DNA from: Candidatus Eiseniibacteriota bacterium
Lineage (GTDB): Bacteria; Eisenbacteria; RBG-16-71-46
Length of the DNA stretch: 49,050 bases
Direction of reading: 5' to 3'
Assembly (NCBI GenBank): GCA_025360715.1
Contig: JANYBS010000192.1
Location: 1 to 49,050, forward strand
Below are positions 34,012 to 41,738 of this stretch, piece after piece; position 1 is the stretch's first letter; the number at the start of each line of letters is the position of its first letter. Below the pieces are notes generated by a model that saw nothing but the letters and a program-made list of their open reading frames with translations, made no database searches and was not told the origin of the DNA. The translations under genes and the position numbers were made by a program.

Positions 34012-34677
34012 TCAGATGCGCAGCGGTACCTGGCTCGGGCTGCTGTGCAACGTCGAGGGGGCGAAAAAAGTCACTGCGGTCGTGCGCCTTGCGATGCTGC
34101 GCGCGAGGGCCGTACTCAAAAGCGCCAGGTCCGCATCCCGCGTGCGCGGCGCCTCCGCGGCGCAGTCGAGTAAGCTCGCCACCTGCATCACCGCATCGCC
34201 GCGCGTCGCGAGCCAGCCGCAGGGACGCACGTCTTTCGGCGCGAGCGGGCTGGACTCGTCCAAGCGCCCGGCGATCGCGTCCGCGCGCATGCTCACGGCG
34301 TCCTTCGCACCATCGCTGACGGCGAACTCCGCCGAGGGCGCGGACTCCCATTCCCCGTGTTCGCTGCCGGCGCGCAGGATCAAGCGCGCGCTATGGGCGT
34401 GGATGCGCGGCATGCGCCAGTGGATCTGGCCGCTGCGTGCCTCGGTCTCCGATGACACGCGCAGGAAGCGCTCGCCGCCGTCGGTCGCCAGGTAGAGCTC
34501 CACCTCGTGGATCCCGGCAGGTAGTGGACCAAGCACGGTGGAGAGTTCCGCTCCCGCTACTACGACTCCCGTCGGCGGCGAAGGCGCCGGGATGCGCGGC
34601 TCACCCGCCGCCGCTGCGCGCGGGTGCGCGAGCAGCAGGGACGCCAGCACGGCAAGCGCGGTCAGAAGCGCGCGCAT
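34012..34677 (-). CDS. secreted protein of unknown function, upstream of the TonB receptor gene
   Basis: A 221-residue exported protein. The signal peptide MRALLTALAVLASLLLAHPRAAAA is clear. The mature part begins with a Pro-rich stretch and an Ig/FN3-like strand pattern (GIHEVELYLATDGGERFLRV...ARLILRAGSE), then a more helical half with two cysteines (VRPCGW, LLDCAAE). No family is recognised. The ATG at 34677 is used; GTG at 34704, nine bases after an extended -10 (TGC-TAGACT, 34722-34714), is an alternative that would make the message leaderless. It is 69 bases from the receptor gene on the same strand and may be part of its operon. Confidence 0.65.
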   Translation of the reverse strand: MRALLTALAVLASLLLAHPRAAAAGEPRIPAPSPPTGVVVAGAELSTVLGPLPAGIHEVELYLATDGGERFLRVSSETEARSGQIHWRMPRIHAHSARLILRAGSEHGEWESAPSAEFAVSDGAKDAVSMRADAIAGRLDESSPLAPKDVRPCGWLATRGDAVMQVASLLDCAAEAPRTRDADLALLSTALARSIARRTTAVTFFAPSTLHSSPSQVPLRI

Positions 34678-34851
34678 GGGGGAGGTCGGCACAGGGGGCA
34701 GCACGGGGCGAGGAGTCTAGCATCGTCACCGCCCCGGTTGGAATCGGTTCTTCACAGGCCCGGCCGCACACACCTCTGGCCTTGTGCCGCTCGACACTGA
34801 GCCCGCATCGTTCTGCATCCATTGCACATCAGACCAAGGGCGGGGTCACCT

Positions 34852-34882
34852 GCCGTCCCGCCGCTCCGCCGTCCCGCCGCTC
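34852..34882. repeat. 15-bp direct repeat before the menaquinone genes
   Basis: GCCGTCCCGCCGCTC occurs twice (34852-34866 and 34868-34882), one base apart, 41 bases before the prenyltransferase start. It may be a regulator site or a simple duplication. Confidence 0.5.
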
Positions 34883-34922
34883 TGGCCCAAGCGTCGGGGC
34901 TGGGCTAACCTGACTTGCTGAC

Positions 34923-35888
34923 GTGTCTGCCCGCGCCGAACGCGCGTCCCACACCATCCCTAAGGGCGCCGCTCCCATGTCTTCCGCCTCCCCGGCCATC
35001 TCGAGCACCGACAAGCTGCGCACCTATGCGTCGTTCGTGCGGTTCGAGCACACGCTCTTCTCGTTGCCATTGATCCTGGCCGGCATCTTCAGCGTGCCCG
35101 GGCCGCACCTGACGCTCGCGCGCTGGGTGCTCACCGCGCTGGCCGCCGTGGGCGCGCGCACCGCCGCCATGAGCCTGAACCGCGTCATCGATCGCCGCAT
35201 CGACGCGCGCAATCCGCGCACGAGGGTCCGTGAGCTGCCCGCCGGCAAGATGCGCTTCGCCGAAGCGATCGCGCTGCTCGTGGGCTCCACGGTCGTCTAT
35301 CTGCTGGCCTGCGCCGCGCTCGGGCCTTGGTACGTGAAGGTCGCCCTCGTGCCGCTCGCGGTCTTCACGATCTATCCGTACCTCAAGCGCTTCACGCCGT
35401 TGTGCCACGTGGGTGTGGGTGTGGGCCTCGCGCTCGCGCCGCTCGCCGGCTACGCCGCCGCGCATCCGGACCTCGCCGATCCGTGGCCCGCGCTTGCGCT
35501 CGCGGCGTTCGCGCTGTGCTGGGTGACCGGCTTCGACATCATCTACGCCACGCTGGATGAAGAGAGCGACCGCGCGAACGGTATCCATTCCATGGTGGTC
35601 TGGCTTGGCCGCGACCGCGCGCTGCGCGTGTCGTGGGCGCTGCATCTGGTCTCGGCCGCGGCGCTCGCCTACGCGGTGTACCGCGTGCTCGGCGGGCTTC
35701 CGGTGCCGGGCATGATGTGGCTCGCGATCGCCGGTGTGCTGTTCGCCGCCACGCTCGTGCTGCTTTATCTCGAACAGCGCTGGGCCGAGGACGTGAACCT
35801 GGCGTTCTTCAAGACCAACGTGTGGGTGGGGTTCCTGGTTTTCGCGATGGTGCTCGCGGCACGCTTGGCCAGCGGTGGGTTGCTCTGA
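34923..35888 (+). CDS. mqnP: UbiA-family prenyltransferase, likely MqnP (menaquinone, futalosine route)
   Basis: A 321-residue intramembrane prenyltransferase with about eight or nine helices. Both aspartate motifs that hold the Mg-diphosphate are seen: NRVIDRRID near residue 83 and YATLDEESDR near 210. The shape and context fit MqnP, which attaches a polyprenyl chain to 1,4-dihydroxy-6-naphthoate. UbiX- and UbiD-like genes follow directly with overlaps, and mqnE is 11 kb away. The start is GTG at 34923 or ATG at 34977 (MSSASPAI); neither has a good ribosome site. The alternative is UbiA (4-hydroxybenzoate), less likely because no ubiquinone genes are present. Confidence 0.85.
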   Translation: MSARAERASHTIPKGAAPMSSASPAISSTDKLRTYASFVRFEHTLFSLPLILAGIFSVPGPHLTLARWVLTALAAVGARTAAMSLNRVIDRRIDARNPRTRVRELPAGKMRFAEAIALLVGSTVVYLLACAALGPWYVKVALVPLAVFTIYPYLKRFTPLCHVGVGVGLALAPLAGYAAAHPDLADPWPALALAAFALCWVTGFDIIYATLDEESDRANGIHSMVVWLGRDRALRVSWALHLVSAAALAYAVYRVLGGLPVPGMMWLAIAGVLFAATLVLLYLEQRWAEDVNLAFFKTNVWVGFLVFAMVLAARLASGGLL

Positions 35889-36442
35889 TGGCGCGCTACC
35901 TCATCGGCATCACCGGCGCCTCAGGCAGCATTCACGGCGTGGACCTGCTGCGGCACTGCCCCGGCGAGAAGTTCCTGGTCATGAGCGACTGGGCACGCCA
36001 GGTGCTGTTTTCCGAGACCGGCCTCAAGCCCGCCGACCTGGCGCCACACGCCAAGAAGGTCTTCGCCGACAACGATCTTGCCGCGCCGTTCAGCTCGGGC
36101 AGCAACCGCCACGACGGCATGATCATCGTGCCATGCAGCGTGAGCACGGTCGCCAAGATCGCCGCCGGCATCGCCGACACGCTCATCACGCGCGCTGCCG
36201 CGGTGTGTATGAAAGAGCGCATGCGCCTGATCATCTGCGTGCGCGAGACGCCGCTGTCGAGCATCGCGCTCGAGAACTGCCTCAAGCTCTCGCGCGAGGG
36301 TGTGGTGATCATGCCCGTCTCGCCGCCTTGGTACCGCAACCCCAAGGACCTGGACGAATCCGTGCGCGGCTTCACGAACAAGATCCTGCAACTGCTCGGT
36401 GAACCCACGGACGGCGGCTGGCGCGATGAGGAATTGGAATGA
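35888..36442 (+). CDS. UbiX-family flavin prenyltransferase, likely MqnM
   Basis: A 184-residue flavoprotein of the UbiX/Pad1 family. It joins dimethylallyl phosphate to FMN, giving the prenyl-FMN that the UbiD-type decarboxylase needs. The start MARYLIGITGASGSIHGVDLL is the FMN-binding hallmark, with SNRHDGMIIVPCSVSTVAKIAAGIADTLITRAA and the RMRLIICVRETPLSSIALENCLKL region complete. The ATG overlaps the mqnP stop (TGATG), and the stop overlaps the UbiD-like gene (ATGA). Its role here is to serve the menaquinone decarboxylase, by operon. Confidence 0.9.
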   Translation: MARYLIGITGASGSIHGVDLLRHCPGEKFLVMSDWARQVLFSETGLKPADLAPHAKKVFADNDLAAPFSSGSNRHDGMIIVPCSVSTVAKIAAGIADTLITRAAAVCMKERMRLIICVRETPLSSIALENCLKLSREGVVIMPVSPPWYRNPKDLDESVRGFTNKILQLLGEPTDGGWRDEELE

Positions 36443-38241
36443 GCGGCTTTCGCACGCTTCGTGCCTTTCTGGAGTTCTGTGAGAGCAAGGGCGACCTCAA
36501 GCGGGTCACGCGCGAGGTGGACTGGGCGTACGAGGTCACCGAGATCGCGTGCCGCGAAGCCAAGCACGAAGGCCCTGCGCTGCTGTTCGAAAATGTAAAG
36601 GGCGCGCGCTTTCCACTCGCGGTCAACGTGTTGGCCTCGCACCGCCGCATCGAGTGGGCGCTGGGCCGCAGCCCCAGAGCGATCGGCGCCGAGATCGAGG
36701 AGATCTTCCACGCGGTGCCGCCCAAGAAGCTCGCCGACCTGTGGAAGCTGCGCGGCAGCCTGCCGCGCGTGCTCGCGAGCCGGCCGCAGCATATCGAGCG
36801 TGGTCCCGCGCAGGAGTTCTCGCTGGGCGCCGACCTGGATCCGCTGCCGATATTGCAGCTCTGGCCGCATGACGGCGGGCGCTTCATCACGTTCCCGCTC
36901 GTCTTCACCGAGGACCCCGATACGCACGGCCGCAATCTTGGCCTGTATCGCATCCACGTCTACGACAAGCAGACCACAGGCATGCACTGGCAGATCGGCA
37001 AGGGCGGAGGCTTCCACTTCTATAAAGCCGAGAAACGCGGCGAAGGCCTCGAGGTCGCGATCGCCGTGGGTGCCGATCCGGCCACGCTGCTCGCCGGCGT
37101 CGCGCCGCTGCCCGAGGGCATCGACGAACTCGCGTTCGCGGGCTTCCTGCGCGGCGCGCCTACGCGCATGTCGCGCTCGCGCAGTCTTAAGATGCGCGTG
37201 CCCGCCGATGCCGAGTTCGTGATCGAAGGCATCGTGCCCGCGGGCGAGCGCCGCACCGAAGGGCCGTTCGGCGATCATTTCGGGCACTACTCGCACGCCG
37301 CGCCGTTTCCGGTCTTCCACGTGAAGAACGTCACGCATCGCGCGCAGCCCATCTTCCAGGCGAGCGTCGTGGGCAAGCCGCCGCAGGAAGACAAGTTCAT
37401 GGGCGAGGCCGTGCAGGAGATGTTCACCGGTGTGCTCAAGGTGATCCATCCCGAGATCGTGGACCTGTGGGCGTATTTCGAAGCCGGGTTCCACAACCTG
37501 CTCGTGGTCTCGGTCGAGAACCGCTTCGCCAAAGAAGGCAAGAAGACCGCGCTCGGGCTCATGGGCACCGGCCAGTTGTCGCTCACGAAGATGATCGTGC
37601 TGGTCGATGGCGACGTGAACCCGCGCGACCGCGCGCAGGTGTTCGAGGCCATCGCCAAGCACTTCGATCCCGCCGAGGACCTGATGCTGCTGCCCGGCGT
37701 GCCGCTCGACACGCTCGACTTCACCAGCTTCAAGATGAACCTCGGCAGCAAGATGGTGCTCGACGCGCAATCGCACGCGAAGCACGCGGGGTCTTCGGGG
37801 AACTCTCCGGACACCGGACGCTCGCCCGCCGCGCTGCTGACAACGGTCGCCGACCCGCGCGCGTTCGACACGCGCGGCGTGGGGCGCATCGTGGCGCATC
37901 GCTTGGCATGGGGCGGCATGCTCGTGGTGCAGGTGTCGGGCGACGGCCGCGACATCATCGAGACGCTCGTGCAGCGCCCCGAATACGCCGCGGTGCGCTT
38001 GATCGTGGCGGTGAGCGGTGACGTGCCGCTGGACGACGACGAACTCCTGCTCTGGGGCATCTTCACGCGTTTCGATTGCGCGCGCGATTCGATCCCCGCG
38101 CACACGCAGTCGCGCGGTGCGTGGCTCACGTGCTCGGGTCCGCTCGGCATCGACGCCACCTTTAAAGAAGGCTACCCGGCGCCCGTTGAGAACCTGCCCG
38201 AGATCATCGCGAAGGTGGATGGCTGGTGGGGCAAGGCGTGA
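36439..38241 (+). CDS. UbiD-family decarboxylase, likely MqnL
   Basis: A 600-residue decarboxylase of the UbiD family that uses prenyl-FMN. Seen are the N-terminal FRTLRAFLEFCESKGDLKRVTREVD, the segment MHWQIGKGGGFHF, the acidic motif EFVIEGIVPAGERRTEGPFGDHFGHYS around residues 255-283 (the E-x-P-E-G-PFGD/H pattern) and the dimer region VDLWAYFEAGFHNLLVVSVE. It is longer than E. coli UbiD (497) and carries a Ser/Gly-rich insertion near residue 450. In the futalosine route it would decarboxylate the prenylated naphthoate. Overlaps on both sides show tight coupling. Confidence 0.9.
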   Translation: MSGFRTLRAFLEFCESKGDLKRVTREVDWAYEVTEIACREAKHEGPALLFENVKGARFPLAVNVLASHRRIEWALGRSPRAIGAEIEEIFHAVPPKKLADLWKLRGSLPRVLASRPQHIERGPAQEFSLGADLDPLPILQLWPHDGGRFITFPLVFTEDPDTHGRNLGLYRIHVYDKQTTGMHWQIGKGGGFHFYKAEKRGEGLEVAIAVGADPATLLAGVAPLPEGIDELAFAGFLRGAPTRMSRSRSLKMRVPADAEFVIEGIVPAGERRTEGPFGDHFGHYSHAAPFPVFHVKNVTHRAQPIFQASVVGKPPQEDKFMGEAVQEMFTGVLKVIHPEIVDLWAYFEAGFHNLLVVSVENRFAKEGKKTALGLMGTGQLSLTKMIVLVDGDVNPRDRAQVFEAIAKHFDPAEDLMLLPGVPLDTLDFTSFKMNLGSKMVLDAQSHAKHAGSSGNSPDTGRSPAALLTTVADPRAFDTRGVGRIVAHRLAWGGMLVVQVSGDGRDIIETLVQRPEYAAVRLIVAVSGDVPLDDDELLLWGIFTRFDCARDSIPAHTQSRGAWLTCSGPLGIDATFKEGYPAPVENLPEIIAKVDGWWGKA

Positions 38242-38759
38242 GCCGTTCGCGGCTTGCGCTCGCGTCGCTGCTGCTGATGCTAGGCGCACTCGCCTCGTGC
38301 GCGCCGCCCGACACCCAGAACGCGCATGCGCTGCTTGGCGCGTGGGTCGGCTCGGTCACGTATCAAGGCGAGAGCACGCCGCTCACGCTCGAGATCATTC
38401 CAGAGGCCGACTCGCTTGCCGCCACCTTTGGCGCGCCCGAACTCGGCGTGTCGCGTGCGGCGATCGCGCACTTCTCGTATGCGAGGCCGCGCGTGCATTT
38501 CGTAGTGGCGGCTACCATCGATACGCTGGCGTTCGACGGCTACTTCCGCCGCGGCATCCTGGTGGGCGTCGTGACTTCACGCGCGATCCCCACTACCGAG
38601 CGGCTCGTGCTGCTGCCGCAGTTCGGCTTTCACCGGCCGCAGAAGAAGCTCGAGCTGGCCGGCGTCGACAGCACCTACAACGCGCCCGCGCCGCAATCGC
38701 AGCTGCCGCCGGCCACGCCGCGAGCGGACTCCCTGGCCACCTGGCTGCGCTCGCGCTAG
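38238..38759 (+). CDS. small lipoprotein of unknown function
   Basis: A 173-residue lipoprotein. From GTG 38238, which overlaps the UbiD-like stop as GTGA, the signal peptide runs SRSRLALASLLLMLGALASC with a lipobox LASC. The mature part looks like a small lipocalin-like or beta-sandwich protein: LLGAWVGSVTYQGESTPLTLEII, VHFVVAATIDTLAFDGYFRRGILVGVV, ending in a Pro/Ala-rich tail. A start at 38226 is possible. No family recognised. The overlap puts it in the menaquinone operon, but its link to that pathway is unclear. Confidence 0.7.
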   Translation: MSRSRLALASLLLMLGALASCAPPDTQNAHALLGAWVGSVTYQGESTPLTLEIIPEADSLAATFGAPELGVSRAAIAHFSYARPRVHFVVAATIDTLAFDGYFRRGILVGVVTSRAIPTTERLVLLPQFGFHRPQKKLELAGVDSTYNAPAPQSQLPPATPRADSLATWLRSR

Positions 38760-38773
38760 GGGCTGCCGCGCGG

Positions 38774-38779
38774 TAACGT
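38774..38779 (+). promoter_or_regulatory. possible -10 element of the BtpA-family gene
   Basis: TAACGT, seven bases before the ATG at 38787, with no ribosome site between; it may give a leaderless message. No clear -35 element. Confidence 0.25.
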
Positions 38780-38786
38780 GCGCGCC

Positions 38787-39602
38787 ATGTCCACTCCCGA
38801 GAGCTTCACACGCGCATTCGGCGCGCCTCGCGCGCTCATCGGCATGCTCCATGTGGGCGCGTTGCCGGGTACTCCTCGCGCGCACGAGCCGCTCGCCGCG
38901 CTCATCACCCGCGCGGTCGCCGAAGCGCGTGTTTATCAGGGCGCCGGCTTCACCGCCTTGGCCATCGAGAACATGCATGACCGCCCGTATCTCAAGGGCA
39001 CGGTCGGCCCCGAGATCGTGGCCGCCATGACCGCCATCGGCAGCGCCGTACGCCGCGAGGTGCCGCTGCCGCTGGGCGTGCAGGTGCTGGCCGGTGCCAA
39101 TCGCGAGGCGCTCGCCGTGGCGCTGGCGTGCGGTGCGAGTTTCGTGCGCGCTGAAGGGTATGTGTTCGCGCATGTGGCCGACGAAGGACTGATCGAGGCG
39201 TCGTCGGGCGAGCTGCTGCGCTATCGCCGCGCGATCGGCGCCGAGCACATCGCGGTCCTCACCGACATCAAGAAGAAGCACTCGGCGCATGCGATCACCG
39301 CCGACGTGTCGCTGGTCGAGACCGCGCAGGCGGCCGAGTTCTTCCTGGCCGACGGCGTGGTTGTCACCGGCTCCGCCACCGGCGTGGCTGCGTCTGCAGC
39401 CGAGGTGCGCGATGTCGCCGCGGCGGTGGACATCGGCGTGTTCGTGGGCTCGGGCCTGACGCCTGCGAATGTGGGCTCGTTCATGAGCGCGCATGGGTTC
39501 ATCGTGGGCAGCAGCGTCAAGCAAGGCGGCCTGTGGTCGAACGCGATCGATCCCGCCGCGTGCGCCGCCATGGGCCGCGCCTTCGCGGCGCTCGGCGCGT
39601 GA
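38787..39602 (+). CDS. BtpA/SgcQ-family protein
   Basis: A 271-residue TIM-barrel-like protein of the BtpA (photosystem I biogenesis)/SgcQ family. Conserved parts are LIGMLHVGALPGTP near the N-terminus, AGFTALAIENMHDRPYL, VRREVPLPLGVQVLAGANREALAVALACGASFVRAEGYVFAHVADEGLI, LTDIKKKHSAHAIT, GVVVTGSATG and FVGSGLTPANV. The barrel suggests an enzyme on a phosphorylated sugar or nucleoside, but the reaction of most members is unknown. It is followed closely by a PfkB kinase and psuG, so it may act on the products of pseudouridine breakdown. That function is inference. Confidence 0.85.
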   Translation: MSTPESFTRAFGAPRALIGMLHVGALPGTPRAHEPLAALITRAVAEARVYQGAGFTALAIENMHDRPYLKGTVGPEIVAAMTAIGSAVRREVPLPLGVQVLAGANREALAVALACGASFVRAEGYVFAHVADEGLIEASSGELLRYRRAIGAEHIAVLTDIKKKHSAHAITADVSLVETAQAAEFFLADGVVVTGSATGVAASAAEVRDVAAAVDIGVFVGSGLTPANVGSFMSAHGFIVGSSVKQGGLWSNAIDPAACAAMGRAFAALGA

Positions 39603-39627
39603 GCGGCCGCACCGTGATGCGCGCGCG

Positions 39628-40554
39628 ATGAGTCCGGCGCCCGACCTGGTGCTGCTCGGCAACCTGCTGGTCGACGACATCGTCTACGGCGATGGCCGCA
39701 CGCGGATCGCCGAAGCCGGTGGCGCGGCGCTGCATGCCGCGTTCGCTGCCACGCTCTGGGGCGCGCACGTAGGCCTCGTCTGTCCGCTGGGCGAGGACTA
39801 CCCGGCGGCGGCGCTCGACGCGTTGCGCGCGCACGGTGTGCGGCTCGAGGGCTTGGCGCCGTTGCACGGCCCGGGCGTGCGCGCGTGGATCCTGTACGAA
39901 CCTAGTGCCCGCCGCATCGTGCACCGGCTGGGTTGCCCGTCGCACGAAGCCGCCTCGCCCACATTCGCGCAGATCCCGCATGAGTGGCTTGGCGCGCGCG
40001 CATTCCATCTGGCGCCCATGCCGCTCGTGCGCCAGGCAGCGCTCGTGCAGGAGTTGCGCGCGGGCGGTACCGCCAACGCGTTCATCAGCGTGGACCCGCA
40101 TCATCCCGTGACGCTCGAGACGTTGCCACGGTGGCGCAAGGTCCTTGATCAGGTCGATGCGTTCTTTCCCAGCGACGACGAGTGGCGCTTGAGTGAGGCG
40201 GGCGCCGACGCGCGTGAATCGTTCGCGACACTCGCAGGCGGCCGACTGCGATACGTGCTGCACAAGCGCGCCGCACACGGCGGGACGCTTTACGATGCCA
40301 CGAGCGGCGAGTTGCACGAGTGGTCCGCGCGCGCCGAGAACGTGATCGACCCCACCGGCGCGGGCGACGCATTCGCGATGGGCTTCGTGAGCGCCATCAT
40401 CGGCGGCCACAACGTGCGGCAGGCGCTGGAGCGCGCGCGGGTCAGCGCCAGCTTCGCGCTCGAAGGCTGGGGTAGCGAAGGACTGGCGCGCGCCACACCC
40501 GCGGCGGCACAGGCCCGGCTTGCGGCATGGGCCACACAGGAGAGTGCAACGTGA
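39628..40554 (+). CDS. PfkB-family carbohydrate/nucleoside kinase, candidate pseudouridine kinase
   Basis: A 308-residue ribokinase-like enzyme. The substrate-side glycine motif GGAALHAAFAATLWG is near residue 31, and the C-terminal anion hole and catalytic base DPTGAGDAF are at 241-249, with D247 as the base. The ATG at 39628 lies 25 bases after the BtpA gene. Because the stop overlaps psuG as GTGA, its substrate is probably pseudouridine (PsuK), giving pseudouridine 5'-phosphate for PsuG. Sequence alone only shows the PfkB family. Confidence 0.85.
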   Translation: MSPAPDLVLLGNLLVDDIVYGDGRTRIAEAGGAALHAAFAATLWGAHVGLVCPLGEDYPAAALDALRAHGVRLEGLAPLHGPGVRAWILYEPSARRIVHRLGCPSHEAASPTFAQIPHEWLGARAFHLAPMPLVRQAALVQELRAGGTANAFISVDPHHPVTLETLPRWRKVLDQVDAFFPSDDEWRLSEAGADARESFATLAGGRLRYVLHKRAAHGGTLYDATSGELHEWSARAENVIDPTGAGDAFAMGFVSAIIGGHNVRQALERARVSASFALEGWGSEGLARATPAAAQARLAAWATQESAT

Positions 40555-41474
40555 ACGAGATCTTCTGCATCGCCCAAGGCGTCGCCCGCGCGCTGGCTGC
40601 ACATGCGCCCGTCGTGGCGCTCGAGACCACCGTCGTCACGCATGGCTTGCCGCACCCGGACGGTGTGGCCGCGGCGCTCGCGCTCGAGGCCGAAGTCACC
40701 GCGGCCGGCGCGGTGCCGGCCACGATCGGCGTCCTCGATGGCTTGGTGCATGTGGGCATGGACGAAGCGCAACTCGAACGCTTGGCCACCACGCCCGGAG
40801 TGGCCAAGCTCAACCTGAGCAACTTCGCTGGTGTGCTCGCGAGCGGTGCCGCGGGGTCCACCACCGTCGCGGCAACGATGTTCGCGGCGCATCAGTGCGG
40901 CATCGCGGTCTTCGCGACCGGCGGTATCGGCGGCGTGCATCGCGGCGCGTCCGAGACGGGCGATATCTCGGCCGACCTCACCGCGCTCGCGCGCATCCCC
41001 GTCGCCGTGGTGTGCGCGGGTGCCAAGGCGATACTCGACCTGCCGCGCACGGTCGAGATGCTCGAGACGCTCGGCGTGCCCGTGTATGGCTATCGCACGC
41101 GCGAGTTCCCGGCGTTCTACCGCCGCGAGAGCGGCTTGCCCGTGGACCTGGCGTTCGACGATCTGGCGCTGCTCGCGCGCGCGATCCGCATGCATGTGGA
41201 GCTTGGTTTCGGCACCGGCACGCTGGTCGCCAACCCGGTGCCCGAGGCCGACGCCATGCCGCTCGACCTGTATGAGAGCGCGCTTCGCACCGCACTGGCG
41301 GCCGCTGCGACCGAAGGCGTGCGTGGCCGCGCCGTGACGCCGTTCCTGCTCGATCGCATGCGCGCGATCACCGGCGGCGAGAGCGTGCGCGTGAACCTGG
41401 CGCTGCTGCGGAACAACGCGAAAGTGGCCGCGCGATTGGCCGCGCTTCTCGCCGAGCCGTTGCGCGGCGCCTGA
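40551..41474 (+). CDS. psuG: pseudouridine-5'-phosphate glycosidase
   Basis: A 307-residue enzyme of the PsuG/IndA family that splits pseudouridine 5'-phosphate to uracil and ribose 5-phosphate. Family motifs are all present: VVALETTVVTHGLPHP near the N-terminus, PATIGVLDG, VAKLNLSNFAGVLASGAAGSTTVAATM, FATGGIGGVHRGA, ISADLTALARIPVAVVCAGAKAILDLP (holding the catalytic lysine), TLGVPVYGYRT and FPAFYRRESG. The start is GTG at 40551 inside the kinase stop. It ends the BtpA-PfkB-PsuG unit. Confidence 0.95.
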   Translation: MNEIFCIAQGVARALAAHAPVVALETTVVTHGLPHPDGVAAALALEAEVTAAGAVPATIGVLDGLVHVGMDEAQLERLATTPGVAKLNLSNFAGVLASGAAGSTTVAATMFAAHQCGIAVFATGGIGGVHRGASETGDISADLTALARIPVAVVCAGAKAILDLPRTVEMLETLGVPVYGYRTREFPAFYRRESGLPVDLAFDDLALLARAIRMHVELGFGTGTLVANPVPEADAMPLDLYESALRTALAAAATEGVRGRAVTPFLLDRMRAITGGESVRVNLALLRNNAKVAARLAALLAEPLRGA

Positions 41475-41738
41475 CGCCGCCCGGACAAACACGGCGCGCC
41501 CGCGTGGGCGCGGCTGCGCTCGGTCGCACGTTCGTCCGCGTTCGTCGCTGGCCTCACCCGCAGCGCGAGTGATGCGGGCACATTGGTCGCGCGCTGCAAC
41601 TTCATGCCGCGAGGCCGCGTAGGCCTATCAGCGCCCAACACTCATCCGTTGCTTCCGGAATCCGTTTCCAACCCGGCCGCGATCCGGGCTGTCCAATCCA
41701 GCCGAAACCGGCATGCCCACCGGTCCCGGAGCTCCCCG
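41475..41738 (+). other. 264-base gap after psuG
   Basis: Holds a perfect 7-bp hairpin (CGCGCCC-GCGT-GGGCGCG, 41495-41512) without a T-run, which may end the psuG transcript. The rest has no clear promoter or gene. An in-frame extension of the next gene to 41583 lacks a ribosome site. Confidence 0.4.
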
